Virus record (IMG/VR): IMGVR_UViG_3300027736_001324
Location: 62,001-126,000 of that record
Source of the DNA: a virus
DNA: 64,000 nucleotides
Direction: 5' to 3' (one strand)
Positions 20,063-28,829 of this stretch are shown one piece after another (positions within the stretch are counted from its first letter, which is position 1; every line of letters begins with the position of its first letter). The notes beneath the pieces are model-generated. The model was given only the letters and a program-made list of their open reading frames with translations. It was not told the origin of the DNA and made no database searches. The position numbers and the translations under genes are program-made.

Positions 20063-21036
20063 TGAAAATTGCTGTTTGTTTTAGCGGAGAACCAAGAACC
20101 TGGAAACATACCGCCGCCGCAATTAAATATTTTTTTAGTAGCGATGTACATGATTATAAATTTTTTGGACATGCATGGAATAGCAGTTATTTTAATAAAG
20201 AACGTCAATCTGCTATGAACTCTGTTATGAATTCTTTTAAATCATCCACTGTATCCACTGCAACACCGGAACAGTTATTATATAAAAATATTTTAATAAA
20301 TAAATTTAAAAATCGTAATGTACAGACAATAAGTAATTGGCAAGAGCAGTATGAGAACAAAACCCTAGCAGACAATTTAATTGATACTTTTGGAATGACT
20401 GATGTGTTAGTTGAAGATAAATTGGTTGTTACTGAAGCTATGTCAAAAGATGAACTCATTGATCCCAACCTGAGGATTAACATTCCTAGAGCCACTATGG
20501 CTAATATGCGAAAACCGACCGGATGGGCGTATCTATCTTATACTAAGATGAGGGCTAATGCGTTAAAAACTAAATATGAATTAGCAAACGAAATGCAATT
20601 TGATGTAGTAGTAAGTGCTAGGTATGATGTATGTTACCCTCCTGAAGCAAAATTTGATCATTTATTGAACTATCACGGGAAACTTCTCCCTATTGCAGTA
20701 TACGGCGAAACTAATTATTATCCCAACGAATTCTTTTTGCCGCATATAAATGAGTTATTGTATTTTGGAAATAGCAGAGTTATGAACATAGTTGACGATT
20801 TTTATCGTTATTATGCCTCAGGAAAATTTTGGGAAATGACAAATGAACCGTTTACTGACAGTTCATTGAAATTCTGTGGATATGGTCCTAATTTGTATCG
20901 TTGGCTTACTATGAAAAACATATTAATGGTTAGTAAATTTAACCCATATGGTGTTTTTAGAAAAACAGCGGAACATTTAACATGGCCCCAAGACTGGGAT
21001 AAAATCCTTAAGGCTAACTCTAATTTGTTTACATAA
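20062..21036 (+). CDS. FSGxxRT-family glycosyltransferase-like protein, copy 3 (longer)
   Basis: 324 residues, the longest of the five paralogues. It begins MKIAVCFSGEPRTWKHTAAAI, then FFGHAWNSSYFN, and FDVVVSARYDVCYP near residues 181-193. The extra ~70 residues lie between the FFxHxW and RxD motifs (about 55-140) and are charged and probably helical. The start ATG overlaps the upstream TAA by one base. It is followed by a 16-nt gap before the SGNH-like pair. Same inferred role as its neighbours. Confidence 0.65.
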   Translation: MKIAVCFSGEPRTWKHTAAAIKYFFSSDVHDYKFFGHAWNSSYFNKERQSAMNSVMNSFKSSTVSTATPEQLLYKNILINKFKNRNVQTISNWQEQYENKTLADNLIDTFGMTDVLVEDKLVVTEAMSKDELIDPNLRINIPRATMANMRKPTGWAYLSYTKMRANALKTKYELANEMQFDVVVSARYDVCYPPEAKFDHLLNYHGKLLPIAVYGETNYYPNEFFLPHINELLYFGNSRVMNIVDDFYRYYASGKFWEMTNEPFTDSSLKFCGYGPNLYRWLTMKNILMVSKFNPYGVFRKTAEHLTWPQDWDKILKANSNLFT

Positions 21037-21052
21037 CGTAACTGAAAGTAAT

Positions 21053-21850
21053 ATGATTAATCACTTATATACTAATGGTTGTAGCTGGACAGCAGGCAAC
21101 GGAATTGATTTTGATCCATTATTAGCACATATACGTTACCCAGAAAAATATAATTATTTAAATAAATTAAATTGGCCCAGTCAACTAGCAGATCACTTAA
21201 ACATTCTTTTTACTAATGAAGGTATGGGAGCCGGAAGTAATAAAAGAATAATTCGTACAACTTACGATTTTTTAAGAAATTATCCCAAGCAAGAATATAA
21301 AAATTTACTGGTAGTGTTGGGATGGACATCAGTTGATCGTAGTGAAATGTATTTCAAAGAAAATGAAAATTTAAAAGGCTGGTGCATGTTTAATGCATCT
21401 CAGCCTGCAAGTAGTCATGGTTTACTATTTCGTCCAAATTTCTCATCAAACTTTTTGGCTAGCATGGATCAATGGCAAAAACAATATATTACTGATTTTT
21501 TTGATGAATATCCTAATTATTCATATTATTTTCAAGAAATGTATTTAATGAGTAATTTGCTAGAAAATTTAGGAATTAAATATATATTCTTTAGTAGTTT
21601 GCCATGGAAAAATACAATATATAGCGCAGAAAATATTTTAGAATTATTTGAACAAGAAATCAAAGAACTCAAAAAACCAAATATTTTGCAAACAAGAGAG
21701 TGTGATGATTCATTAAATGTAATGTCAAATTTTTGTTTGAAAAATAATTTACCAATGGCACCGGATAATCATCCAATGATTGAAGGACATGCTAAATGGG
21801 CTATGCATTTATTCAATGAAATTAAAGGTATTTATCCAAATGACATTTAA
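21053..21850 (+). CDS. SGNH-hydrolase-like protein 1
   Basis: 265 residues. It opens MINHLYTNGCSWTAGNGID: the block-I GDS-like motif appears as NGCSWTAG, with Ser as candidate nucleophile. GMGAGSNKRI near residue 56 would be a block-II Gly/Asn segment. DNHPMIEGHAKWAMHLF near the C-terminus (about 241-257) supplies a DxxH-like catalytic pair. This is the order expected for SGNH/GDSL esterases that add or remove acyl groups on glycans. No signal peptide, so probably cytoplasmic. It is paired with a second SGNH-like gene that overlaps it by 11 nt. Confidence 0.6.
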   Translation: MINHLYTNGCSWTAGNGIDFDPLLAHIRYPEKYNYLNKLNWPSQLADHLNILFTNEGMGAGSNKRIIRTTYDFLRNYPKQEYKNLLVVLGWTSVDRSEMYFKENENLKGWCMFNASQPASSHGLLFRPNFSSNFLASMDQWQKQYITDFFDEYPNYSYYFQEMYLMSNLLENLGIKYIFFSSLPWKNTIYSAENILELFEQEIKELKKPNILQTRECDDSLNVMSNFCLKNNLPMAPDNHPMIEGHAKWAMHLFNEIKGIYPNDI

Positions 21851-22724
21851 ATTAATAACAAACGGTGATAGTTGGACTTTTGGTAGTGAAATAGCTGATC
21901 CAAAATTAGTGAGTAAATATATAGACAAAAAACATGTTACGGAATTTGATCATTTTCCAGAAAATGATTCTTACAGAATTACAAAAATTTGGCCCACATT
22001 CATGAGTAAACTTGTGGATTGTGAGGTAATTAATTTATCCTGGCCTGCTGATGATAACGGATCTATCCTTAGGCGAACTATAAATTATATAACCAATACA
22101 TATATTGCAAATAATATTCCAATGAATGATTTATTTGTAATAATTGGATGGAGTAGCCCTGAACGTAATTCATTCTGGTATAAGGATGAATCTATGACAA
22201 GGCCATTTAGATTATGGCCGCAGAATAACCATTTTGATGCAAAGCCCCAAGAAAAGTTTTGGGATTTATATACTAGATACTTATGGAACGCTGAAGAATA
22301 CATGCCCAGGTATGTATTAGATGTATTACAATTTCAAAATTTTTGTAAGGCTCATGATATTAAATGGATGTGCTTTAATAGCTTTTATCAAACCCCTAAT
22401 AGTAATATTGAAGATTGGAATGACTTAGATGTTTCCGCAGAATTAAAAAATTTACAAAATAAACTCTCCGGGTATCAATATCAATCTACAACTGATATGT
22501 TACGCCGGTATGATCAAATAGATTATCAAACACTTTGGAAAACAATTGATCCTATTCGTTTTTATAAGAAAGATCAGCCTTGTAATACTTTTAAGAGTTA
22601 TATTGAAAACGTTGAACCTAAAATTGAACCGGTGTTCAATGGGTGGCATCCTAGTCCTGCTTCACATGAAATGTGGGCATACGAATTAGTAAATTATATT
22701 ACAACTAATAATTTAATAAAATGA
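21840..22724 (+). CDS. SGNH-hydrolase-like protein 2
   Basis: 294 residues with the start taken at the ATG at 21840, because that gives MTFKLITNGDSWTFGSE, matching the family N-terminus; an upstream in-frame ATG at 21780 would add 20 residues inside the previous gene. Block-I is NGDSWTFG, the block-II-like segment is LSWPADDNGSILRR, and the C-terminal GWHPSPASHEMWAYEL provides a His near residue 278. It is a paralogue of the preceding gene. It ends 15 nt from the convergent lipoprotein gene; no clear terminator lies between them. An esterase or O-acyl role is inferred. Confidence 0.6.
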   Translation: MTFKLITNGDSWTFGSEIADPKLVSKYIDKKHVTEFDHFPENDSYRITKIWPTFMSKLVDCEVINLSWPADDNGSILRRTINYITNTYIANNIPMNDLFVIIGWSSPERNSFWYKDESMTRPFRLWPQNNHFDAKPQEKFWDLYTRYLWNAEEYMPRYVLDVLQFQNFCKAHDIKWMCFNSFYQTPNSNIEDWNDLDVSAELKNLQNKLSGYQYQSTTDMLRRYDQIDYQTLWKTIDPIRFYKKDQPCNTFKSYIENVEPKIEPVFNGWHPSPASHEMWAYELVNYITTNNLIK

Positions 22725-22739
22725 AGCATTATTGTGTAA

Positions 22740-24041
22740 TTATTTGAACTTGACATTCATCGAACAGGCGCCTGCATTTGACCAACAACCGCCGGTGTAG
22801 GCAACAAACGCTCCAGAAGTAGTGGGTTTAATTTGTGCCGAATATGGCTTTAACGTAACGCTAGGGTTATAAAAAGTATGTATAACACTGGCAGTAACTG
22901 TATCAGTTGAGTATTTAATAATAGCCCATTCTACTCCTTCTATTGGTACTCCTGCCCACCCGTCAGTAACGTAGAAATAAAAATACCCATTATCGTATAC
23001 AACATCTAGCGCGGTGCTATATCTAGTGCCATGAGAAGTTGATAATGGCATGATAAATTTTTTAATAGTTGACCAATCAAAACCTCCTTTTTTGTCCCCC
23101 TTGACCCAAATCGTAAATGACTCTTTAGACAAAATCAAATCCAATCGACCATCAATTGGAATTACCATGAGGTTCCACATTATATTTAAATCTGGCATTG
23201 AAGAAGATTTTGGAATTATTTTGGTATCTTGTTTAAATGTACCGTCGCCATTCCCCAACAAAACTGCCACACTATCAACTCCGCTATTAGAATCGGGGAA
23301 AATAGTATTACCAAAAACATTAATAGTTACTATATCAATATTTCCGTCACCGTTTATATCGGCTGCTGCTGCTTGGTGAGCGTATATGTTAAATGGAACT
23401 TCTACTCGTTTGTACGTATTGTCTTTTTGGCTTAAAAAAATAATTTGATTACTACTCTTATAATTTATTAATTCGGACATAGAAAATCCAAAATTATAGA
23501 AATCATTGTCAACCCCACTACATGAAATATAAACATCAGGTTTACCGTCATTGTTGAAATCCGCGGTCATAGAATAACTTGCTGATATACAAGTTGCCCT
23601 ATCTGAGTTCGTCTTTAATAATTCGTTTGTTCTATCTCGCCACTTTCCATTAATATCCTGACTAAGAAAATAAGCCACCCCTGGCGCATCAGGTAAATTT
23701 TCAATACCGTACTTATTGGTAGCCCGCATAGATGAAACGAAAGCTGAATATTTCCCTTCTTGAAAAAAATCCCCAAATGTAACAGACCTTTCATTTGAAT
23801 CTAATTCGTCGGAATATACTTTTGGTATTCCTAAATTACGTACTCCGGGCATTTGAGTTTGATCAAAATTAATTGAGTTTTTATTTTCGTAAGAAGTACC
23901 AAATACAGCAAACGGTACTATTTTGGCAGGTATATTAGCTGGCGCAGTAGTATTACTAATAGAACCGCCCCCGCCCCCACCCCCACACGCAACTAATGCA
24001 AAAATGGAATATGCTATTGCTGTATACTTGATATAGTTCAT
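22740..24041 (-). CDS. FG-GAP/VCBS-repeat outer-membrane-type lipoprotein
   Basis: 433 residues on the minus strand. The N-terminus MNYIKYTAIAYSIFALVACGG is a lipoprotein signal with lipobox LVAC (Cys19), followed by seven Gly, a style common in betaproteobacterial lipoproteins. Two calcium-binding FG-GAP/VCBS loops are clear: DFNNDGKPD (161-169) and DINGDGNID (228-236). Such proteins are surface-anchored beta-propellers, often involved in binding. It is one of only two minus-strand genes in the window and splits an otherwise continuous plus-strand glycan operon, so it looks like an acquired bacterial gene. A consensus sigma-70 promoter lies at 24068-24096 on the same strand. Confidence 0.8.
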   Translation of the reverse strand: MNYIKYTAIAYSIFALVACGGGGGGGSISNTTAPANIPAKIVPFAVFGTSYENKNSINFDQTQMPGVRNLGIPKVYSDELDSNERSVTFGDFFQEGKYSAFVSSMRATNKYGIENLPDAPGVAYFLSQDINGKWRDRTNELLKTNSDRATCISASYSMTADFNNDGKPDVYISCSGVDNDFYNFGFSMSELINYKSSNQIIFLSQKDNTYKRVEVPFNIYAHQAAAADINGDGNIDIVTINVFGNTIFPDSNSGVDSVAVLLGNGDGTFKQDTKIIPKSSSMPDLNIMWNLMVIPIDGRLDLILSKESFTIWVKGDKKGGFDWSTIKKFIMPLSTSHGTRYSTALDVVYDNGYFYFYVTDGWAGVPIEGVEWAIIKYSTDTVTASVIHTFYNPSVTLKPYSAQIKPTTSGAFVAYTGGCWSNAGACSMNVKFK

Positions 24042-24067
24042 ACGAATTTCACTATGTTAAATAACGT

Positions 24068-24096
24068 ATTATACTGTATTTCTGCAATAAAGTCAA
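24068..24096 (-). promoter_or_regulatory. Sigma-70 promoter for the lipoprotein gene
   Basis: On the minus strand, TTGACT (24096-24091) and TATAAT (24073-24068) are separated by exactly 17 nt. The -10 lies 26 nt before the lipoprotein start codon. This would let the host polymerase express the gene without phage factors. Confidence 0.7.
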
Positions 24097-24113
24097 GTGT
24101 CTCGGGTTGCACA

Positions 24114-24121
24114 CTAAATAA
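24114..24121 (+). promoter_or_regulatory. Late-type promoter motif CTAAATAA
   Basis: Plus-strand late-like core 4 nt before the ATG at 24126, just past the inserted minus-strand gene. It could restart plus-strand transcription of the glycan operon. The short distance to the ATG weakens the call. Confidence 0.35.
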
Positions 24122-24125
24122 TACT

Positions 24126-24905
24126 ATGAAAATTGCAGTATGTTTTTGGGGACAAATAAGAACCGGTATACATTCGCATCCGAGTATATTATCTTATTTT
24201 GATGGATTATTGGGCAATATAGATTTTTTTACACACACATGGGATACGGAAACAATTTCTTATTGTGAAATAAATGAAAATCCCATGCTTCCAGATTATC
24301 AGTCATTAAAAGAAAAAATATATAATGACTTGTCAACCTTTCAAATTGAAGTGCCAAAGGAAAAATTGAATAATTTTTTAAATATATATCAGCCAAAAAG
24401 ATTTAAAATTGACAATCCACTCAATTTTAAATTTAGTTTACCGGCGCATTATAGAAGCAGATATGAAGTCAATTTGCTGAAACAAGATTATGAAAAAAAT
24501 AATAATTTTGAGTATGATGTAGTTATTAGTATGCGCCCAGACCTTATATTTAATTCTTCTACTAAATTAAGTGCTGATTTAAATAAAGTAAATTTAAATG
24601 GTACTAATATTTACAATCGACACCATACTGATTTAGAAAACAAAGAAGAATTGATTGAAAGTTTATTTATTATAGGAAATTCAAAAAACATGGATTTGTT
24701 TTCCAGCTTTAAAACTTGCGATACAAACACGGGGGAAGATACACAACGATTGGATTATAAATATTCAACCAGTCGAGGATTAAATTTGAAAAGAATAATT
24801 AACTATGACTTTAGGGTGTTTCGATATTATAATAAATTTATGTTTGATATGGGAATATCATTTGATCAAATGATACAAAATTTTTATCTAGGTAAAATAA
24901 TATGA
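24126..24905 (+). CDS. FSGxxRT-family glycosyltransferase-like protein, copy 4
   Basis: 259 residues with the start at the ATG at 24126, giving MKIAVCFWGQIRTGIHSHPS; an upstream in-frame ATG would add 24 residues with no family match and would run into the promoter region. Motifs: FFTHTWDTE near residue 39 and YDVVISMRPDLIF near 134-146. Trp replaces Ser in the xSG motif (FWG), unlike the other copies. It overlaps the next gene by 4 nt. It belongs to the same paralogue set as the 18547-21036 genes, from which the lipoprotein gene separates it. Confidence 0.65.
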   Translation: MKIAVCFWGQIRTGIHSHPSILSYFDGLLGNIDFFTHTWDTETISYCEINENPMLPDYQSLKEKIYNDLSTFQIEVPKEKLNNFLNIYQPKRFKIDNPLNFKFSLPAHYRSRYEVNLLKQDYEKNNNFEYDVVISMRPDLIFNSSTKLSADLNKVNLNGTNIYNRHHTDLENKEELIESLFIIGNSKNMDLFSSFKTCDTNTGEDTQRLDYKYSTSRGLNLKRIINYDFRVFRYYNKFMFDMGISFDQMIQNFYLGKII

Positions 24906-25729
24906 GAATTGCAGTATGTTTTAGTGGTATGGTTAGGACTGCCAACTATGTTACCCCCAATCTATTAAATTATTTTGGAGATTTACTTCCTAATATTGAT
25001 TTTTTTATGCATACATGGGATGTAACACAACATAAACAATACACTCAGGGTGCAATGGGAGTGCTATCACACAACTACAGACAATGTCCAATGGAACCTA
25101 GTTATCCAATAGTATGTACGATTACAAATGACTATAAAAATTTTAAAAAAATAAAAATTGAATCATATTCAGTTCACTGTCAGTCGTATGTTCGTTTTCC
25201 ACTGTGGTATTCATGGGCCAAAAGTATAGAGTTAGCAAAAGAATATGAAAAAGAATATAATTTTACATATGATGTAGTATTAAAAATGAGACCGGAAATG
25301 ATTTTTCCTGCAAAAAGTACACTGCAACAGGAAATAGATAATTTTTTAATTAATCCTGAAATATTTTATGTTATGGGAGGCGATGACACCCGTTTAAATG
25401 ATGTATATTTTTTATCATCTTCACTAAACATGTCTACTGCTACTAACATAATACATAACACAACCCATTGGAAAAACAATGAATTTAATATGCATCTTTT
25501 AAGTAATAATATTAAATATTCACAAGTTTATAGACCAGCATATGCTATATACAGAGAAGAATGTGTTGGAGTTTCTCCAATGGATTGGTTAGGATGTCAT
25601 GTAGTTGAAACGTATTATTACTCTCCAAAAGAAACATTTGAGATATATTGCAGACAACAAAATTTTTTAACTAAATTTGTAGAACTATACGAATTTTTAA
25701 TGAAAAAAACAAAAAATGAAATTAATTAA
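24902..25729 (+). CDS. FSGxxRT-family glycosyltransferase-like protein, copy 5
   Basis: 275 residues beginning MRIAVCFSGMVRTANYVTPN, with FFMHTWDVTQ near residue 39 and YDVVLKMRPEMIF in the middle, where Glu replaces the Asp of RxD. It overlaps the previous gene by 4 nt and the methyltransferase by 14 nt. The C-terminal ~60 residues (SPMDWLGCHVVETYYY onward) are aromatic-rich and not obviously shared with other copies. Same inferred role in glycan assembly. Confidence 0.65.
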   Translation: MRIAVCFSGMVRTANYVTPNLLNYFGDLLPNIDFFMHTWDVTQHKQYTQGAMGVLSHNYRQCPMEPSYPIVCTITNDYKNFKKIKIESYSVHCQSYVRFPLWYSWAKSIELAKEYEKEYNFTYDVVLKMRPEMIFPAKSTLQQEIDNFLINPEIFYVMGGDDTRLNDVYFLSSSLNMSTATNIIHNTTHWKNNEFNMHLLSNNIKYSQVYRPAYAIYREECVGVSPMDWLGCHVVETYYYSPKETFEIYCRQQNFLTKFVELYEFLMKKTKNEIN

Positions 25730-26855
25730 CAGGAACACTGATGTAATCACTAATAGTGCAAATCTTGAAGATTTACATGCTGTCACGGATGTTCCTATAT
25801 TGATGAGTTGTACAGCAGAAAAAGAATCAACTGATATTAAGAAAGATTTAATTTGGCAAATAAGTAAAGACTCCGGGATCATACAATTAAAAAATCTCAT
25901 CCCATTGAATGTGCTATATTCCGTGCCTCATAGCGGCACAACAGGTGGAATGTGGTTACAACATCATCAAGAATTTTCTAAATTCTTAAGTAAATTCAAC
26001 CCTACCTCAGTGTTAGAAATTGGCGGAGCACATGGTATATTGGCTACTGATTATTTGAAAAATAATATGATTCCCTGGACTATAATTGAACCTAATCCCT
26101 GCCCAATAGATAAGTGTCTGGCTAAATTTATTAAAAGATTTTTTGATGATAAGTTTTCTGTTAACGAAATTAACGAAAAAATTGACACAATAGTACATAG
26201 TCATGTGTTTGAACATGTTTATGACCCGACGGAATTTATGCAAAACATTTCAAATATAATGCATAACGGTAATAAATTAATATTTACCTTGCCCAATCTA
26301 CAAATTATGTTAGAAAACAAATATACTAACTGTATAAATTTTGAACATACTATTTTCTTGTCTGAACCGTACATAGAATACTTATTATCAAAATTTGGGT
26401 TTCGGGTCATAGAAAAAACATACTTTAGCAATCATAGCATTTTTTATTCAACTGTCAGAGATGATACGGTTGCCCCGTTTGAATTAGATCCCAATCTGTA
26501 TGAACAGAACAAACAACTGTACTTGGACTATGTAAAATATTATGAGGATCTTATAATAGAATTAAATAATAAATCAAAGGATACTACTCTTCCCATTTAT
26601 TTGTTTGGGGCACATGTGTTCTCGCAATATTTGTTAACATTAGGATTGGATAGCACTAAAATTAATAGTATCTTGGATAATGATCCAAAGAAACACGGCA
26701 AGCGTTTATATGGCACTGGTTTGAAAATTCAATCACCTAGTGTACTAAGCAGCGTAGAACCAATGATTGTTATTTTAAAAGCAGGGTTTTATAATGAAGA
26801 AATTAAACAAGATATATTGAAAAACATAAATCCAAATATAATATTTTGGGAATAA
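25716..26855 (+). CDS. SAM-dependent C-methyltransferase-like protein
   Basis: 379 residues. A SAM-binding motif I VLEIGGAHGILA begins near residue 99, and HSHVFEHVYDP near 157-167 is typical of class-I methyltransferases that act on deoxysugars. The C-terminal ~110 residues (YLFGAHVFSQYLL, ILDNDPKKHGKRLYG) match the Rossmann-like C-terminal domain of the NDP-sugar C-methyltransferase family. The N-terminal zinc-binding Cys cluster usual in that family is not evident, which may indicate a diverged substrate. It overlaps the previous gene by 14 nt and is followed by a cupin, consistent with nucleotide-sugar tailoring. Confidence 0.75.
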   Translation: MKLINRNTDVITNSANLEDLHAVTDVPILMSCTAEKESTDIKKDLIWQISKDSGIIQLKNLIPLNVLYSVPHSGTTGGMWLQHHQEFSKFLSKFNPTSVLEIGGAHGILATDYLKNNMIPWTIIEPNPCPIDKCLAKFIKRFFDDKFSVNEINEKIDTIVHSHVFEHVYDPTEFMQNISNIMHNGNKLIFTLPNLQIMLENKYTNCINFEHTIFLSEPYIEYLLSKFGFRVIEKTYFSNHSIFYSTVRDDTVAPFELDPNLYEQNKQLYLDYVKYYEDLIIELNNKSKDTTLPIYLFGAHVFSQYLLTLGLDSTKINSILDNDPKKHGKRLYGTGLKIQSPSVLSSVEPMIVILKAGFYNEEIKQDILKNINPNIIFWE

Positions 26856-26857
26856 AG

Positions 26858-27310
26858 ATGATCACAAAAGATAAAAAGTTAGTTAAAAAACACTGGGGAC
26901 AGGAAGAATGGTTTGCAGATGGAGTAGCTACCCCATTTGCATTGAAACGTATATTGTTCTTAGCTGGGAACAGAACAAGTCTACAAGTGCATCAATATAA
27001 GTTTGAAACAACTTTTGTATTGTCTGGCACTGGCAAATTATATAAGTCTAAAGAACCATTGGATATAGAAAATTTCCTACATGTAGGAATGACCTCTAAG
27101 CAAGTTGAAGAATATGAAGCAACGTTTGATGTACTAGATTTGCATGAGGGTGTTTTATTCGACCTCAGCCCAGGATACGTTCATCGTGTTGTGGCTACTA
27201 CCGACTTAACTTTTATCGAAGCTAGCACTTGTGAATTGGATGATGTATTTCGTTTACAAGATGATGGTGGAAGAACACACGGGCGCATAAGCTACGAACA
27301 TGAAAATTAA
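26858..27310 (+). CDS. Cupin-fold sugar-phosphate isomerase-like protein
   Basis: 150 residues from ATG at 26858, 2 nt after the methyltransferase stop; a TTG at 26846 would overlap it. The core shows the cupin signature: SLQVHQYKFETTFVLSGTGKLY, then a second strand set with LFDLSPGYVHRV. The two His residues and the Glu/Lys around HQYKFE would form the metal site. This resembles mannose-6-phosphate-isomerase-type cupins. It overlaps the nucleotidyltransferase gene by 11 nt, consistent with a role in making or binding the activated sugar. Confidence 0.7.
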   Translation: MITKDKKLVKKHWGQEEWFADGVATPFALKRILFLAGNRTSLQVHQYKFETTFVLSGTGKLYKSKEPLDIENFLHVGMTSKQVEEYEATFDVLDLHEGVLFDLSPGYVHRVVATTDLTFIEASTCELDDVFRLQDDGGRTHGRISYEHEN

Positions 27311-28829
27311 TACAGTAATTATACCTACTGCAGGTACAGGTAGTAGAATGGGTAACTATACAAAGAATCTCAACAAAGCATTATTGCCCTATAAAAATAA
27401 ACCAGTGATATCACATATCATTGACAGTTTCCCCCAAGACACAAAATTTATTCTACCAGTTGGTTACTTAGCAGATCAAATCAAAGACTTCTGTAAAATA
27501 GCATATGCTGATAGAGATATTGAATTTGTTCAGATAGATGATTATCTTAGTAGCAAATCAGGCACTTCATATACATTGCGACATTGTAGAGACAAAGTAA
27601 ACGCACCGTTTTGGTATGTGCCGTGTGATACTTATTTTAATGAATCAGTTGTTGACAAAGTAAACGAAAGTAATTGTTACTTTGTAAAAAAAGTTCCAGA
27701 GAAAGACAGCTATCTCTATACTATGTTTGATGTAGATACCAACAAAAATATAACTGAGATAACATTTAAAAAACACACCCCAGAATCATATGAAGCCTTT
27801 ACTGGGTTAATGTACATACATGATTATGTAGAATTCTTTGATAGTTTGGAAACAATCAATTCAACTGAATTAATTTATTCCATACAGTTAGGTGACAAAG
27901 TAGCTAAGTTGGACACTTGGCAAGACTTTGGAGATCCAGTCAACTATCAAACTGAATTGGGGAAAAGTCAAAAGTTTGACTTTAGTAAAAAAGATGAACT
28001 AACCTATATCTGTAACAATCGTGTAGTCAAATGGTGGATAGATGATGCTACCCCAAAAAAGAAATATATTAAGACATTAAAAAATCCCTCTGTATTTCCT
28101 GCTAACTGTCAACACATTGGCAACTTCATGGCTTACGATTACTTTGATGGCCAAACACTATATGAGTATAATAACCCAGTAGCATTTACTTCATATCTTA
28201 ATTGGCTAAAAGATGAAGTTTGGTTGCCAGTTGATGCGGATATTACCAGTGCTGCAACTGAATTCTATAAAAACAAAACACTAGCACGAGTTAATAAGTT
28301 TTTAGAAAAGTACCCAGACCTCAAACAAATTAACTTTATTGATGGTATAAAAGTTAATGATTATAGTTACTACTTGAATAAGATTGATTGGGACTATTTA
28401 AGCACTACCACATTACCAGGGTTTGTGCATGGGGATTTACATTTTGATAATACTGTTATCAATGATGAGGGTAAATTTAAAGTGATAGATTGGAGACATG
28501 AATTTGCTAATATAGTAGAGTATGGGGATATCTATTATGACCTAGCTAAACTAGCAGGTGGATTTATAATCAACTATGCTAACATCAAAGAACATAACTT
28601 CAATATTGAAATAGATAATGATAATGTCACACTAGCTATCCCTAGTGTAGACCATGTTAATGTTTATCAACGTCAACTTAAAGAATTCGTAATAAGTCAG
28701 GGGTACGATTACAAAAAAGTACAAACGCTAATTCCAATTATATATTGGAATATGAGTCCATTACATACTGCGCCATTTGATGTATTCTTATGGTACTTGG
28801 GTATTAAATTGTTCCAAGAATTAGAATGA
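27300..28829 (+). CDS. Fused NTP-transferase / choline-kinase-like phosphotransferase
   Basis: 509 residues with two domains. Residues 1 to about 235 form a MobA/GlmU-like nucleotidyltransferase: IIPTAGTGSRMG (nucleotide loop), LNKALLPYKNKPVISHI and YVPCDTYF. Residues from about 250 to 509 form an aminoglycoside/choline-kinase-like domain with FVHGDLHFDNTVIN (catalytic HGDxxxxN) and VIDWRHEF (metal-binding Asp). The combination resembles a LicC/LicA-type pairing fused in one chain: phosphorylate a small alcohol or sugar, then activate it with a nucleotide. The substrate is unknown. It overlaps both neighbours (11 nt and 4 nt). Confidence 0.85.
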   Translation: MKINTVIIPTAGTGSRMGNYTKNLNKALLPYKNKPVISHIIDSFPQDTKFILPVGYLADQIKDFCKIAYADRDIEFVQIDDYLSSKSGTSYTLRHCRDKVNAPFWYVPCDTYFNESVVDKVNESNCYFVKKVPEKDSYLYTMFDVDTNKNITEITFKKHTPESYEAFTGLMYIHDYVEFFDSLETINSTELIYSIQLGDKVAKLDTWQDFGDPVNYQTELGKSQKFDFSKKDELTYICNNRVVKWWIDDATPKKKYIKTLKNPSVFPANCQHIGNFMAYDYFDGQTLYEYNNPVAFTSYLNWLKDEVWLPVDADITSAATEFYKNKTLARVNKFLEKYPDLKQINFIDGIKVNDYSYYLNKIDWDYLSTTTLPGFVHGDLHFDNTVINDEGKFKVIDWRHEFANIVEYGDIYYDLAKLAGGFIINYANIKEHNFNIEIDNDNVTLAIPSVDHVNVYQRQLKEFVISQGYDYKKVQTLIPIIYWNMSPLHTAPFDVFLWYLGIKLFQELE

